Positions 1 to 8,879 are shown, counted from the stretch's first letter. The stretch: DNA of 36,809 nucleotides from Treponema sp. (GCA_031283725.1 JAITBG010000157.1:1-36809), one strand, 5' to 3'. Numbers and translations: made by a program. The notes: a model not told the origin generated them from the letters alone.

Positions 1-125
1 TCCGTCAGTGCCGCCTGGGGAATAGTCCAGTCGGTTTTCCTGGCGGAACAGACCGTAATCCAGCCCGCGGCCATGGCGAGAATGGCGTCCCTGCCGCTGG
101 GGAGCCAGTCTTTTGTTACTGTCAT
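1..125 (-). CDS. N-terminal part of an unknown protein (MTVTKDWLPSGRDAILAMAAGWITVCSARKTDW...), truncated by window edge
   Basis: Reverse-strand ATG (123-125) preceded by AGAAGGAGT ribosome-binding site; open to window start. Confidence 0.6.
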   Translation of the reverse strand, partial: MTVTKDWLPSGRDAILAMAAGWITVCSARKTDWTIPQAALT

Positions 126-185
126 TGCGTTACTCCTTCTATGTATACATTGGGGCTGTTTTGTTCCCTGAAACCGGTGGACGCG

Positions 186-362
186 CACCCGTTTGGGTTA
201 AACGGGATCCCCTTTGAGTTGAACGGGTTCCCGTTTGAGTTGAACGGGACCCCGTTTGGGTTGAACGGGACCCCGTTTGGGTTAAAAGGGACCCCGTTTG
301 GGTTGAACGGGCTCCCGTTTGGGTTAAAAGGGCTCCCGTTTGAGTTGAACGGGCTCCCGTTT
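186..362. repeat. Tandem array of 8 full 21-bp units plus a partial unit; consensus NYCCCGTTTGRGTTGAACGGG
   Basis: Direct reading: units at 186, 207, 228, 249, 270, 291, 312, 333, partial at 354; most contain the dyad CCCGTT-N7-AACGGG. Confidence 0.95.
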
Positions 363-648
363 ATCGTGGTTTTAGCGGTATTGAGAAAACAGTGGGGAAA
401 GAATCGGTAATTTTGATAAACCGAAAGGAAATTCGGCGTTAGGTACTTAACGCGCCATCCACGGCGGCCGGCTTTGTCGAAAGCATGGAATTATGGGGGC
501 TCTTTCGGAAACCTTGTGCAAGTAATTCGTGGGAAAATTATATACATGAGCAATTAGCAGGTGGGGGATGGCAGGGAACCATCTCAGGGGAAACAAAAAT
601 ATACCTTTGTTACTTGCAGTTCAATGGTGCACGGCTTAGAATTATTAT

Positions 649-1491
649 ATGGGGGTTCCTGCCGCATTCCTAAAATATAGAGGCCGTTGTCCGGTGGTGT
701 CGGGATTGTTTTATCCCGATGACAGGAAAGAGATGAGGACCCGGATTCGTTCCTTTGGACTGGAACGCGGCGTTGGAGGGAGGGCCGCAGCGATTATCGC
801 TCCCCACGGAGCCTGGGACCTTTCCGGGTCTGTGGCGGCCACGGCGTTTTCAGCCGCCTCCGGCCGGGCCGATGAAATAAGGCGGGTGGTGATCCTGGGA
901 AATGTCCATCGCCCTAAGGAGCATGGGGTGTTTTTTTCGGATTCCTTCTATTTTGAAACCCCCCTGGGGAGGCTGCCGGTGGATCCGGAGCTCACCGAAT
1001 CCCTGGCGTCCTGTAGTACCCTCTTTGAAATCAACGATATTCCCCACCTGCAGGAACCTTCGGTAGAGGTTCTGCTCCCGCTGGTACAGTTTTGTTTTCC
1101 CGACGCAGCAATCGTCCCCATCCTCATGGGCGGGGCTCAGCCCAGGCTGATATCGGCCCTGGCCAGGGCGCTGAGGATAATCCTCGACCCCTTTATGGGC
1201 AGCACCCTCCTGGTGATTTCCGCCAATGTTTCCGTTAATGATGATGAACAAAAGGCCCGTTTAAGCGCGGAAACCTGTATTCAGCTGCTGAAAGACAACC
1301 GGGTAGGTGATTTCATTTCCGGAATATACGACGGCCGGATAAGTGCCTGCGGCGGCCCCCTGATAGCGGCCCTTCTGGAAAGCGGCTTGATGGCCGACAA
1401 AACCGCCCGCCTTGTGACGGATCCCCTGCTAAGCGCCCGTGGAGAATGGGGCGATACCACCTTTTACGCCGGCATCGCCTTCTTCCCATAG
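649..1491 (+). CDS. MEMO1 family / AmmeMemoRadiSam system protein B-like
   Basis: IIAPHGAWDLSGSVAATAF, CPVVSGLFYPDD and CGGPLIAALL resemble MEMO family motifs. Confidence 0.75.
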   Translation: MGVPAAFLKYRGRCPVVSGLFYPDDRKEMRTRIRSFGLERGVGGRAAAIIAPHGAWDLSGSVAATAFSAASGRADEIRRVVILGNVHRPKEHGVFFSDSFYFETPLGRLPVDPELTESLASCSTLFEINDIPHLQEPSVEVLLPLVQFCFPDAAIVPILMGGAQPRLISALARALRIILDPFMGSTLLVISANVSVNDDEQKARLSAETCIQLLKDNRVGDFISGIYDGRISACGGPLIAALLESGLMADKTARLVTDPLLSARGEWGDTTFYAGIAFFP

Positions 1492-1626
1492 TCTTTGCGA
1501 TGGATAATGTCTTAGTGTTTTTATCATATATTTTCTTGACAAACCTTCAAAGTAACTGCAAAATTAGAGTTTCTCCTAAGAGAGAATTAGATTAATGAAA
1601 TTCAGTAATGGGTAAGGAGATGTAAA

Positions 1627-2451
1627 ATGGCGGAGCAAAGACCTGAGATTGCGAATACTATTCAAACCGGCGTATTCAAAACCAATTATCACGATGTGGG
1701 TGGGGGTTTTCCGGTAACTCTGCTCCACGGTTCCGGTCCGGGGGTAACCGCCTGGGCAAATTGGAATAAGCTTTTTCCATTATTAAAAGATGAATTCCGG
1801 ATTATCGCGCCGGATATGTCCGGTTTTGGCTTTACGGAGCGGGTTGCCGGCAGGGTAGAGACTATGAACGGCTGGGTTCAGCAGACCATCGATCTGCTGG
1901 ACGCTCTGAAAATTGAAAAAACCAACCTGGTGGGTAATTCCTTTGGCGGAGCTCTGGCCCTGTCCCTGGCGATAAAACACCCCCGGCGGATAAACAAACT
2001 GGTCCTCATGGGGGCCATGGGAGTAAGCTTCCCCATCACCTACGGCCTGGATCAGGTTTGGGGTTACGAGCCTTCGGTGGAGCACATGGAAGAACTGCTG
2101 GAAATTTTCACGTATGACCACAGTTTTGCTACCAAGGAACTGGTCAGGACCCGGTACGAGTCCAGCATACAGCGGGGGTTCCAGGAAAGCTTCCACGCCC
2201 TGTTCCCCGAGCCCCGGCAGAAAGGGGTGGAGGCCATGGCGGGAAACCAACGCTATATCCGGAACATCCCCCACGAGACCCTTATCGTCCACGGCCGGGA
2301 AGACCGGGTTATCCCCTTGGAGAATTCCTTTAGGCTGCTTCAGCTGATAGACAATGCCCAGCTTCACGTGTTCGGCAAATGCGGTCACTGGACTCAGATT
2401 GAACATACCCAGGAATTCGCGGACCTGATCCGTGCCTTCTTCAAGAGATAA
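1627..2451 (+). CDS. alpha/beta hydrolase, 2-hydroxymuconate-semialdehyde hydrolase-like (XylF/TodF/DmpD family)
   Basis: HGSGPGVTAWANW, nucleophile elbow GNSFGG, VHGREDRVIP, GHWTQIEH; RBS AAGGAG; first gene of meta-cleavage cluster. Confidence 0.88.
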   Translation: MAEQRPEIANTIQTGVFKTNYHDVGGGFPVTLLHGSGPGVTAWANWNKLFPLLKDEFRIIAPDMSGFGFTERVAGRVETMNGWVQQTIDLLDALKIEKTNLVGNSFGGALALSLAIKHPRRINKLVLMGAMGVSFPITYGLDQVWGYEPSVEHMEELLEIFTYDHSFATKELVRTRYESSIQRGFQESFHALFPEPRQKGVEAMAGNQRYIRNIPHETLIVHGREDRVIPLENSFRLLQLIDNAQLHVFGKCGHWTQIEHTQEFADLIRAFFKR

Positions 2452-2453
2452 TT

Positions 2454-3236
2454 ATGGATGCCGCAAAGATCAAGGCTTGCGCCGATAAGCTTTTTCAGGC
2501 GGAACGGAACCGTAAGGCTATTGCGCCTCTGACCGATCATGATAGTAGTATTACTGTGGACGATGCTTATCGGATTCAGTTGGAGAACGTAAAAACCGTC
2601 CTCGCCATGGGGCATACTATTTCCGGGAAGAAGATCGGCCTTACCTCTCCGGGTATCCAGAGGCAGATGGGGGTCAGCGAACCCGATTACGGTCACCTCT
2701 ACGCCGCCATGGACTGCAAAGACGGGAGAATCAATACCGCGGCTCTGCTTCAGCCTAAGATTGAAGGGGAGATAGCCTTTGTTCTCAAGGCGGATCTTTC
2801 GGGCGGCAAGGTTACCAGAGAAGATGTGGTCAGGGCTACGGACTATGTGGCTGCGTCCTTTGAAATTGTGGACAGCCGTATTGCGGATTGGAAGATTAAG
2901 CTGCCGGACACCATATCCGATAACGCTTCCTCAGGGCGTTACATCCTGGGGGCGGGGAAGTTCAAGCTCAGCGAGGTGGATCTGCCCACGGTGACTATGA
3001 AGCTCTACAAGAACCGGGGCGAGCCGGCCGGCGAAGGTACCGGCGCGGCGGTTATGGGAGACCCCTGTATTTCCGTGGCCTGGCTTGCGAACCGGCTCTG
3101 GTGTTACGGAGTAACCCTCAAGGCCGGGGAGGTGATCCTCTCCGGGGCTTTCTCCGCGGCGCCCCCGGCGGCCAAGGGCGATAGTTTTAGGGCGGAATTT
3201 TCTACCCTTGGCGTGGTCGAAGCGCAGTTTATCTAA
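2454..3236 (+). CDS. 2-oxopent-4-enoate hydratase (2-keto-4-pentenoate hydratase)
   Basis: KIGLTSPGIQRQMGVSEPDYG, EGEIAFVLKADL and GEVILSGAFSAAPPAAKGD typical of XylJ/MhpD family. Confidence 0.9.
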   Translation: MDAAKIKACADKLFQAERNRKAIAPLTDHDSSITVDDAYRIQLENVKTVLAMGHTISGKKIGLTSPGIQRQMGVSEPDYGHLYAAMDCKDGRINTAALLQPKIEGEIAFVLKADLSGGKVTREDVVRATDYVAASFEIVDSRIADWKIKLPDTISDNASSGRYILGAGKFKLSEVDLPTVTMKLYKNRGEPAGEGTGAAVMGDPCISVAWLANRLWCYGVTLKAGEVILSGAFSAAPPAAKGDSFRAEFSTLGVVEAQFI

Positions 3237-3260
3237 TCTGAAGAAAAAAGGCGTGGGGGG

Positions 3261-4130
3261 ATGGAGAAAATAAAAGTAGGCATCATCGGACCGGGAAATA
3301 TCGGCAGTGATTTGATGTATAAAGTCATGAAGAGTAAGTATCTCCAAATGCGCCTGATGACCGGCATAGTAGAGTCCGAGGGTATCAAGCGGGCCGCAGC
3401 CCTGGGGTTTAAGACTTCCATTAAAGGTGTGGACGCCGTGGCGGAGGATCGGGAGATCAGGTTTGTTTTCGATGCCACAAGCGCCAAGGCCCATATCCAC
3501 AATTCGGCTGTCCTCAAGGCTGCGGGAAAGATCGCCATCGACATGACCCCGGCGGCGGTGGGGCCCTACGTGGTGCCCTGCGTGAACCTGGACAAACTTA
3601 CCGACGAGGTGGACTTTAACATGGTTACCTGCGGAGGCCAGGCCACGGTGCCCATTGCTTACGCTATTAACCGGGCGGCGGACGTGGAGTACGTGGAGAT
3701 CGTTTCCTGTATTTCCTCCAAGAGCGCCGGACCCGGGACCCGGGCAAACATCGACGAATTTACCGAAACGACTTCCAAGGCCCTCCGTGTGGTGGGCGGT
3801 GCGGATCGCAGTAAAGCTATCATCGTGCTGAATCCCGCGGAACCGCCTCTAATGATGACCAATACGGTCTACGCCCTGGTAAAAAACCCGGACGTGAAGA
3901 ACATTACCGAATCGGTGAACGATATTATCCGGGAAGTACAGGGTTATGTTCCTGGGTACCGCCTGCGGCTGCCTCCGGTGATTGACGGCAACAAGGTAAC
4001 GGTGATAGTGGAAGTTGAGGGCGCGGGGGATTTTCTGCCCGCATATTCGGGGAACCTGGATATCATCAATCAGGCGGCAGTGGCGGTGGCGGAAAAGCTG
4101 GCAGTAAAACTGCTGTCAGGGAAGGCATAA
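3261..4130 (+). CDS. acetaldehyde dehydrogenase (acylating), XylQ/DmpF/MhpF family
   Basis: [47 protein letters not shown]; adjacent to aldolase. Confidence 0.95.
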   Translation: MEKIKVGIIGPGNIGSDLMYKVMKSKYLQMRLMTGIVESEGIKRAAALGFKTSIKGVDAVAEDREIRFVFDATSAKAHIHNSAVLKAAGKIAIDMTPAAVGPYVVPCVNLDKLTDEVDFNMVTCGGQATVPIAYAINRAADVEYVEIVSCISSKSAGPGTRANIDEFTETTSKALRVVGGADRSKAIIVLNPAEPPLMMTNTVYALVKNPDVKNITESVNDIIREVQGYVPGYRLRLPPVIDGNKVTVIVEVEGAGDFLPAYSGNLDIINQAAVAVAEKLAVKLLSGKA

Positions 4131-5150
4131 ATGGGCGGCGCGAAAATAAACATAGTGGATACCACCCTGCGAGATGGCAGCCATGCGGTAAGCCATTCCT
4201 TTACCGTCGAACAGGCCGGGACCATAGCCCGCGGCCTGGATAAAGCCGGAGTTGATATTATTGAGATTAGCCACGGGGACGGTATCACCGGCTCGTCGAT
4301 TAACTACGGATTTTCCAAGGTGGATGAGTTGGAACTAATCGAAGCGGCGGGGAAGGTGATAAAGAACGCCAAGTTGGCGGTATTGCTCCTGCCGGGGATA
4401 GGGACCATTGAGGATTTGAAAAAAGCCCGTGAGCGGGGCGCCAACGCGGTACGGGTAGCCACCCACGTTACGGAAGCGGATATCGCCATCCAGCATATCG
4501 CCTGGGCAAAACAGGCGGGGATGTTTACCGTGGGCTTTCTCATGATGGTCCACATGGCAAGCCCTGAAAAGATCGTGGAACAGGGGAAGATTTTTGTCGA
4601 TGCCGGAGCGGACTATATCAATCTGGCGGATTCATCGGGATACATGGTTCCCGAGGAGGTCCGCGCCCGGATCGGGGCGCTTAAGGAGGCGATTAGTATC
4701 CCTGTGGGCTTTCATTCCCACAACAACCTTGGGTTAGCGGCAGCCAATTCTTTGGCGGCGGTGGAGGAAGGCGCCCTGTACATCGACGTCACCTGCCGGG
4801 GGCTGGGCGCCGGCGCGGGAAATACCCAGGGAGAGGTTTTCTGCGCGGTACTGGAACGGCTTGGTTACAATACCGGGGTGAAAAGCTACGAGTTGATGGA
4901 CCTTGCGGAGGATGTGGTAGAGCCCCTGATGCAGCGGCCCCAGGTGATTCGCACGGATTCTCTCATGCTGGGGTATGCGGGGGTGTATTCCAGTTTCCTG
5001 CTCCATACCCGGAGGGCGGCGGAAAAATTCGGCATACCTCCCCGGGACATCCTGGTGGAGCTTGGTAAGCGCCGCATGGTGGGGGGCCAGGAAGATATGA
5101 TCGTTGATGTGGCTTACGAGCTTTCTCAGAAGAAAAAACAGGGAGAGTAG
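4131..5150 (+). CDS. 4-hydroxy-2-oxovalerate aldolase, XylK/DmpG/MhpE family
   Basis: VDTTLRDGSHAVSHSF, GFHSHNNLGLAAANS, ADSSGYMVPEEV; start immediately follows the dehydrogenase stop. Confidence 0.95.
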   Translation: MGGAKINIVDTTLRDGSHAVSHSFTVEQAGTIARGLDKAGVDIIEISHGDGITGSSINYGFSKVDELELIEAAGKVIKNAKLAVLLLPGIGTIEDLKKARERGANAVRVATHVTEADIAIQHIAWAKQAGMFTVGFLMMVHMASPEKIVEQGKIFVDAGADYINLADSSGYMVPEEVRARIGALKEAISIPVGFHSHNNLGLAAANSLAAVEEGALYIDVTCRGLGAGAGNTQGEVFCAVLERLGYNTGVKSYELMDLAEDVVEPLMQRPQVIRTDSLMLGYAGVYSSFLLHTRRAAEKFGIPPRDILVELGKRRMVGGQEDMIVDVAYELSQKKKQGE

Positions 5151-5157
5151 GGCTGTC

Positions 5158-5447
5158 TTGGCACGGGTCTGGCAGGTGTCGGTACCGGAAACGGGGAAAC
5201 AGTTTTCCTGCAAGGAAGATGAATCGGTTTTTGCCGCCATGATCCGCGCCCGTACCGGTCCGGTGAGTTATGGCTGTGCCGGTGGAGGATGCGGCGCCTG
5301 CCGTATGCGGATAAGTTCCGGGGAATGGTTTAAAACATGAGCGCCGCCCATGTTACGGAGGATAATAAAAAAGAGGGGATAGTTCTTTTATGTTGTGTTC
5401 AACCCCGCGGTAATCTTACGATTCGGCGGGTGGAAACAAATATTTAG
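5158..5447 (+). pseudogene. XylT-like [2Fe-2S] ferredoxin, split by an apparent 1-nt frameshift near 5332-5335 (first frame 5158-5340; second frame about 5334-5447)
   Basis: Frame 1 ends ...YGCAGGGCGACRMRISSGEWFKT*; frame shifted by 1 nt continues NMSAAHVTEDNKKEGIVLLCCVQPRGNLTIRRVETNI*, matching the expected XylT C-terminus with the fourth Cys. Confidence 0.75.
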
Positions 5448-5463
5448 CGCATGGAGGTTTGAT

Positions 5464-6390
5464 ATGGGATTTACTGGGACACTGCGTCCAGGACTCGTCC
5501 AGTTGCGGGTGCTGGATTTGGACAAGACCCTGGATTGCTACAAAAACGTTGTCGGATTGGACGAAGTTGGCCGGACCAGCGATGGCCGGGTAATGTTGAA
5601 ATGCTTTGATGAATTCGATCATCACAGCGTGGTACTCCGCAAGGCCCCTGAGGCCGGACTTGATTACGTGGCCTTTAAAGTTGCGGACGAGAAGACCCTG
5701 GAAGATATCAAGACAAAGACCGAAAAATTCGGTTACAAAGTAACGGAGCTCAAGGCTAACGATGAACAGCCCGGTTTTGGCAAACGGTATGCCTTTACCA
5801 TTTGTACCGGGCATCAGCTGCAGATTTACAGCGAAGTGGAACTGGCAAAGAAGTTTCCCCCGATCAAGAATCCCGACATCTGGCACGAATCACCCCGGGG
5901 CATGCGGGCTTCCCGGTTGGATCACTTCCTTCTCTACGGACCCGGTATTGAGGAGGCGGAACGGTTCATGAAGGAAGTCTTCGATATGTATGTTCCCGAA
6001 GTGTGTAACACTCCCGACGGGAAACGGCTCGCCGCCTGGATCACCGGCTCCAACAAAGCCCACGATTTGGCCTTCGTGGAATATCCCAAGTCTGGCAAGA
6101 TGCACCACTTTGCGTTCCTGCTGGAGACCTGGCAGGACATACTCAACGCTGCGGACCTGATCGCCATCAATCACCTGAAGCTGGACATCGGTCCCACCCG
6201 GCACGCCATCACCCGGGGTACCACCATCTACTTCTGGGAGCCCTCGGGCAACCGGATCGAGACCTACTGCGGCGGCTATACCGCCTATCCTGACAATCCT
6301 CAACGGGTATGGGATGCGGACCAACTCGGCCGCGGGCTTTTCTACTTCTCCGGGGAAATGATCCCCAGCTTCCTGGAAGTGGTTACCTAA
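5464..6390 (+). CDS. catechol 2,3-dioxygenase (extradiol, type I, XylE family)
   Basis: Tandem VOC domains; RLDHFLLYG, KMHHFAFLLE and GNRIETYCGGY hold likely His/His/Glu Fe(II) ligands; GGAGG RBS before ATG 5464. Confidence 0.95.
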   Translation: MGFTGTLRPGLVQLRVLDLDKTLDCYKNVVGLDEVGRTSDGRVMLKCFDEFDHHSVVLRKAPEAGLDYVAFKVADEKTLEDIKTKTEKFGYKVTELKANDEQPGFGKRYAFTICTGHQLQIYSEVELAKKFPPIKNPDIWHESPRGMRASRLDHFLLYGPGIEEAERFMKEVFDMYVPEVCNTPDGKRLAAWITGSNKAHDLAFVEYPKSGKMHHFAFLLETWQDILNAADLIAINHLKLDIGPTRHAITRGTTIYFWEPSGNRIETYCGGYTAYPDNPQRVWDADQLGRGLFYFSGEMIPSFLEVVT

Positions 6391-6411
6391 TTTCGTAGTT
6401 TAAGCGGCAGG

Positions 6412-6450
6412 CCCGCCGGATCGTAGTAATACTGTTCCAGCGGGTTTTTT
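6412..6450 (+). terminator. Rho-independent terminator of the meta-cleavage operon
   Basis: CCCGCCGG ... CCAGCGGG stem followed by TTTTTT. Confidence 0.65.
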
Positions 6451-6455
6451 CCGTT

Positions 6456-7814
6456 TTACTCCGTCAGCGCCGCCACGCCTGCGCCGAAGAGACTGGCCTG
6501 TTCCACCGGGGATATGACGCAGAACCGGGGTTTGTCCGCGGCCAGCATGGTGTGCAGGTAGGATTCCAGGCTTTCCCGCATGCCCTTGTATCGCACGTAG
6601 GTGGTTCCTTCCACGGCGATCCGTACCGGGGCGAGGGGGTCATGGCCCGCGTCCATCCGTTCCACCGTAGCGGCGAGCACCCCCGCGGAAAGCAGGGCCG
6701 CCCGCTCCGTAATAATGGAACTGAGGTAGACAAGCGAGGCCAGGGCATCCCGTTCATCCTTATCAAAAAGTTTTCCCAGCGGGCCCTCCATAGCCAGGGG
6801 AGCGCGTAAAAAGGCGTTGAGATCCTGGGTTTGCAGGGTAGGCCAGGCGAGGAATTCGCCGGACTTTTTGAATTTCAAAACGCCATCCCTAACAGCCTGC
6901 TTGAGAATATGAAAACTGAGGGGACCCAGGTAAGCGCCGGCGGAGGCTTTTTCCTGGGTATAGGTCCCGGGGTTTTTTGTGGTGGCATCGTATTCTTTGT
7001 CCAGGTATCCCAAGTAGCGGGGGAAAAAGGTACCGGTCTCACAGACTACAATCTGGGGGGATGTTTCGGACTGAAAGCCAATCTTGGGGATGCTCTTTTC
7101 TGGGTATGCGGTGTTGACTCCGGTTCCCAGAATAAAGCCGATCACCGGGCCGCCGGCTATACCATACTCGTCCAGCCCATCCCCTCTGCCAATGTTCGGG
7201 GAGATCTCCACCGTGCCGCAGAGCAGGGTAGCCACAGTATCGTTGAGGAGTACGATTTTTTCCGGTACCTTTAGTTTTTTTCGTACCAATGCGTCCCGGA
7301 GTCCCTGGCCTATGGACTTGCCATGTACCTCAGGAGCGTCCACTTCCTTACTGAAGGACATGAGTATCCCGTCCGCTTCCCTGGTTATCTCCATGGGGTA
7401 TGAAAAACAAAATCCGATGCCTTCAACCTTTCTCTCCCCCGCAAGAAGGGGTTCGGTAACATCGGCGATTGCGTCGAAAAACTGTTCCGCGCTCACCCGG
7501 CCATTAGTGCCGGGCATGGGGACCTTCCGGGTCCCTTCCGCAAGAGCCTTGCCCTTTTCGTCAAACCGTACCCTGGCTGCCCGGAGGTTTGTTCCCCCGG
7601 CGTCCAGGGCTATCACGGTTCTCCCCACAGGTATCCTGCTTCCACTGTTAATATAGGCTGGGATCATGGGGAGACTGGAACTCTGACCCCGCAGGCCCCG
7701 TTCAATATCAAAAAGGATATCCCGTACCAGGCAAAGGGGGTCGATAATATCATAATGAAACCCGTGGTATCGGGCAAACTCGGCTAATTCTTTAGGATTA
7801 AATGACGAACTCAT
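6456..7814 (-). CDS. hexokinase (eukaryote-like hexokinase family found in treponemes)
   Basis: VIALDAGGTNLRAARV, LNDTVATLL, GFILGTGVNTAYPE, RAALLSAGVLAA. Confidence 0.88.
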   Translation of the reverse strand: MSSSFNPKELAEFARYHGFHYDIIDPLCLVRDILFDIERGLRGQSSSLPMIPAYINSGSRIPVGRTVIALDAGGTNLRAARVRFDEKGKALAEGTRKVPMPGTNGRVSAEQFFDAIADVTEPLLAGERKVEGIGFCFSYPMEITREADGILMSFSKEVDAPEVHGKSIGQGLRDALVRKKLKVPEKIVLLNDTVATLLCGTVEISPNIGRGDGLDEYGIAGGPVIGFILGTGVNTAYPEKSIPKIGFQSETSPQIVVCETGTFFPRYLGYLDKEYDATTKNPGTYTQEKASAGAYLGPLSFHILKQAVRDGVLKFKKSGEFLAWPTLQTQDLNAFLRAPLAMEGPLGKLFDKDERDALASLVYLSSIITERAALLSAGVLAATVERMDAGHDPLAPVRIAVEGTTYVRYKGMRESLESYLHTMLAADKPRFCVISPVEQASLFGAGVAALTE

Positions 7815-7835
7815 ACAAGCATACCTCCGCTCTAA

Positions 7836-8705
7836 TTATGTCCGGGAAAGTCTATCTTCGCAAGGTTCGCCGGATTTTTTTAAGTCCGCCGGAAAAACGA
7901 GCTCCATGCCGTCATAGGCCGGTTCCATGACCATCCCCTCCAAGCCCCGCTTTTCCCGAAAGCGATTACAGTAGGCGCTGATTTCCCGGTGGGAATGGTT
8001 ATGGCAGATATGGGTAAGATACACCCTGGGGGAGCGAATTTCTGTTCCCGCATTCAGGGCCTGCTCAAAACTGAAATGGGTTTCATGGGGCCGCTCTCGC
8101 AATCCCCCAATGATGAGGAATTCCGGTCCCCGAATCAGCCCTAAGGTTTGGGGGGGAATAAAACTGGTGTCCGTAAGGTAGACCCCGAAGGATCTTTGGT
8201 CTCCCGCTTCCTCCCCCCGGCCGATCTTCCAGCCCAGAATATCCAGGATACCGTGTTTAACCGGGACCGGGGTCATGGTAAGCCCGCCGATGTGCACGGG
8301 GCCGTTTACGGCGTTTAGGCTTATCCGGGGCTTTCCCCCTCCGCGCTGGGTGTTTTTGAAAACATAAGAAAACCGCGATTCCATTTCCGTCATAGTTTCG
8401 GCATTTCCGTAGATCGGTATTTCATGTTCGTAGCTTAATGATCGTACATCGTCCAGGCCGTGAACATGATCCGCATGACCGTGAGTCAGAAACACCGCAT
8501 CCAAGGCTGTAATCCCCGCCCGTAATGCCTGAATCCGGAACTCCGGCCCGGTATCTATCACCACCCGCTCGCCCTCATCGCCTTCGATATAAACGGATGC
8601 CCGCATACGATTATCCCTGAGATCTTCGGAACAACACACCGGGCAGGAACAGCCTATAACGGGAATCCCATGGGAAGTACCGGAACCGAGAACGGTTAGC
8701 TTCAT
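7836..8705 (-). CDS. MBL-fold metallohydrolase, PhnP-like
   Basis: MKLTVLGSGTSHGIPVIGCSCPVC, TGPEFRIQALRAGI, LTHGHADHVHGLDDVR, YLTHICHNHSH; ORF extends to 8741 but ATG 8705 fits the family N-terminus. Confidence 0.88.
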   Translation of the reverse strand: MKLTVLGSGTSHGIPVIGCSCPVCCSEDLRDNRMRASVYIEGDEGERVVIDTGPEFRIQALRAGITALDAVFLTHGHADHVHGLDDVRSLSYEHEIPIYGNAETMTEMESRFSYVFKNTQRGGGKPRISLNAVNGPVHIGGLTMTPVPVKHGILDILGWKIGRGEEAGDQRSFGVYLTDTSFIPPQTLGLIRGPEFLIIGGLRERPHETHFSFEQALNAGTEIRSPRVYLTHICHNHSHREISAYCNRFREKRGLEGMVMEPAYDGMELVFPADLKKSGEPCEDRLSRT

Positions 8706-8781
8706 ATAATAAGTATGGGGTAAAATACGGCGAGTTGCCAACCGGTACCTGCCGACATAGGGTGAATGAATAGTGATACTA

Positions 8782-8827
8782 TATTTTCATAAAATTATTT
8801 TTTATGAAAAATAATTTTATGAAAATA
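8782..8827. promoter_or_regulatory. 21-bp perfect inverted repeat (TATTTTCATAAAATTATTTTT / AAAAATAATTTTATGAAAATA, loop TATG)
   Basis: Direct reading; lies 53 bp upstream of the ribulokinase ATG and next to TTGACA (8829-8834). Confidence 0.75.
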
Positions 8828-8879
8828 GTTGACAGTCAATAGACCAGATGATAAGCTTACTACATAGTGGGTTTAGGAT

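Noticed and set aside
186-362. CRISPR array
   Set aside because: Units are contiguous with no unique spacers and no cas genes nearby
141-410. 89-aa ORF with PFGLNG repeats as a real protein
   Set aside because: It is a frame through a 21-bp (3n) DNA repeat; no convincing RBS or domain, so not listed as CDS
485-673. 62-aa ORF
   Set aside because: Overlaps the MEMO-like start, no RBS or homology signal; region reads better as non-coding
850-1251. Minus-strand ORF opposite the MEMO-like gene, and similar antisense ORFs throughout (1783-2406, 2931-3500, 4734-5240, 9666-10553, 17133-17774, 20995-22020, 26241-27134, 29765-30421)
   Set aside because: Lie opposite strongly supported genes and show no recognisable motifs; typical shadow ORFs of GC-rich codon usage
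1536-1564. Promoter TTGACA-17-CAAAAT before the meta-cleavage operon
   Set aside because: Good -35 but poor -10; not confident enough to list as a feature
5329-5340. Programmed -1 frameshifting at TTTAAAAC in the ferredoxin
   Set aside because: In the reading frame used (TTT AAA ACA) the site does not fit the X XXY YYZ heptamer, so re-pairing would be poor; an indel is simpler
5395-5463. N-terminal extension of catechol 2,3-dioxygenase from 5395
   Set aside because: Overlaps the out-of-frame ferredoxin end and lacks RBS; ATG 5464 has GGAGG and matches the family start
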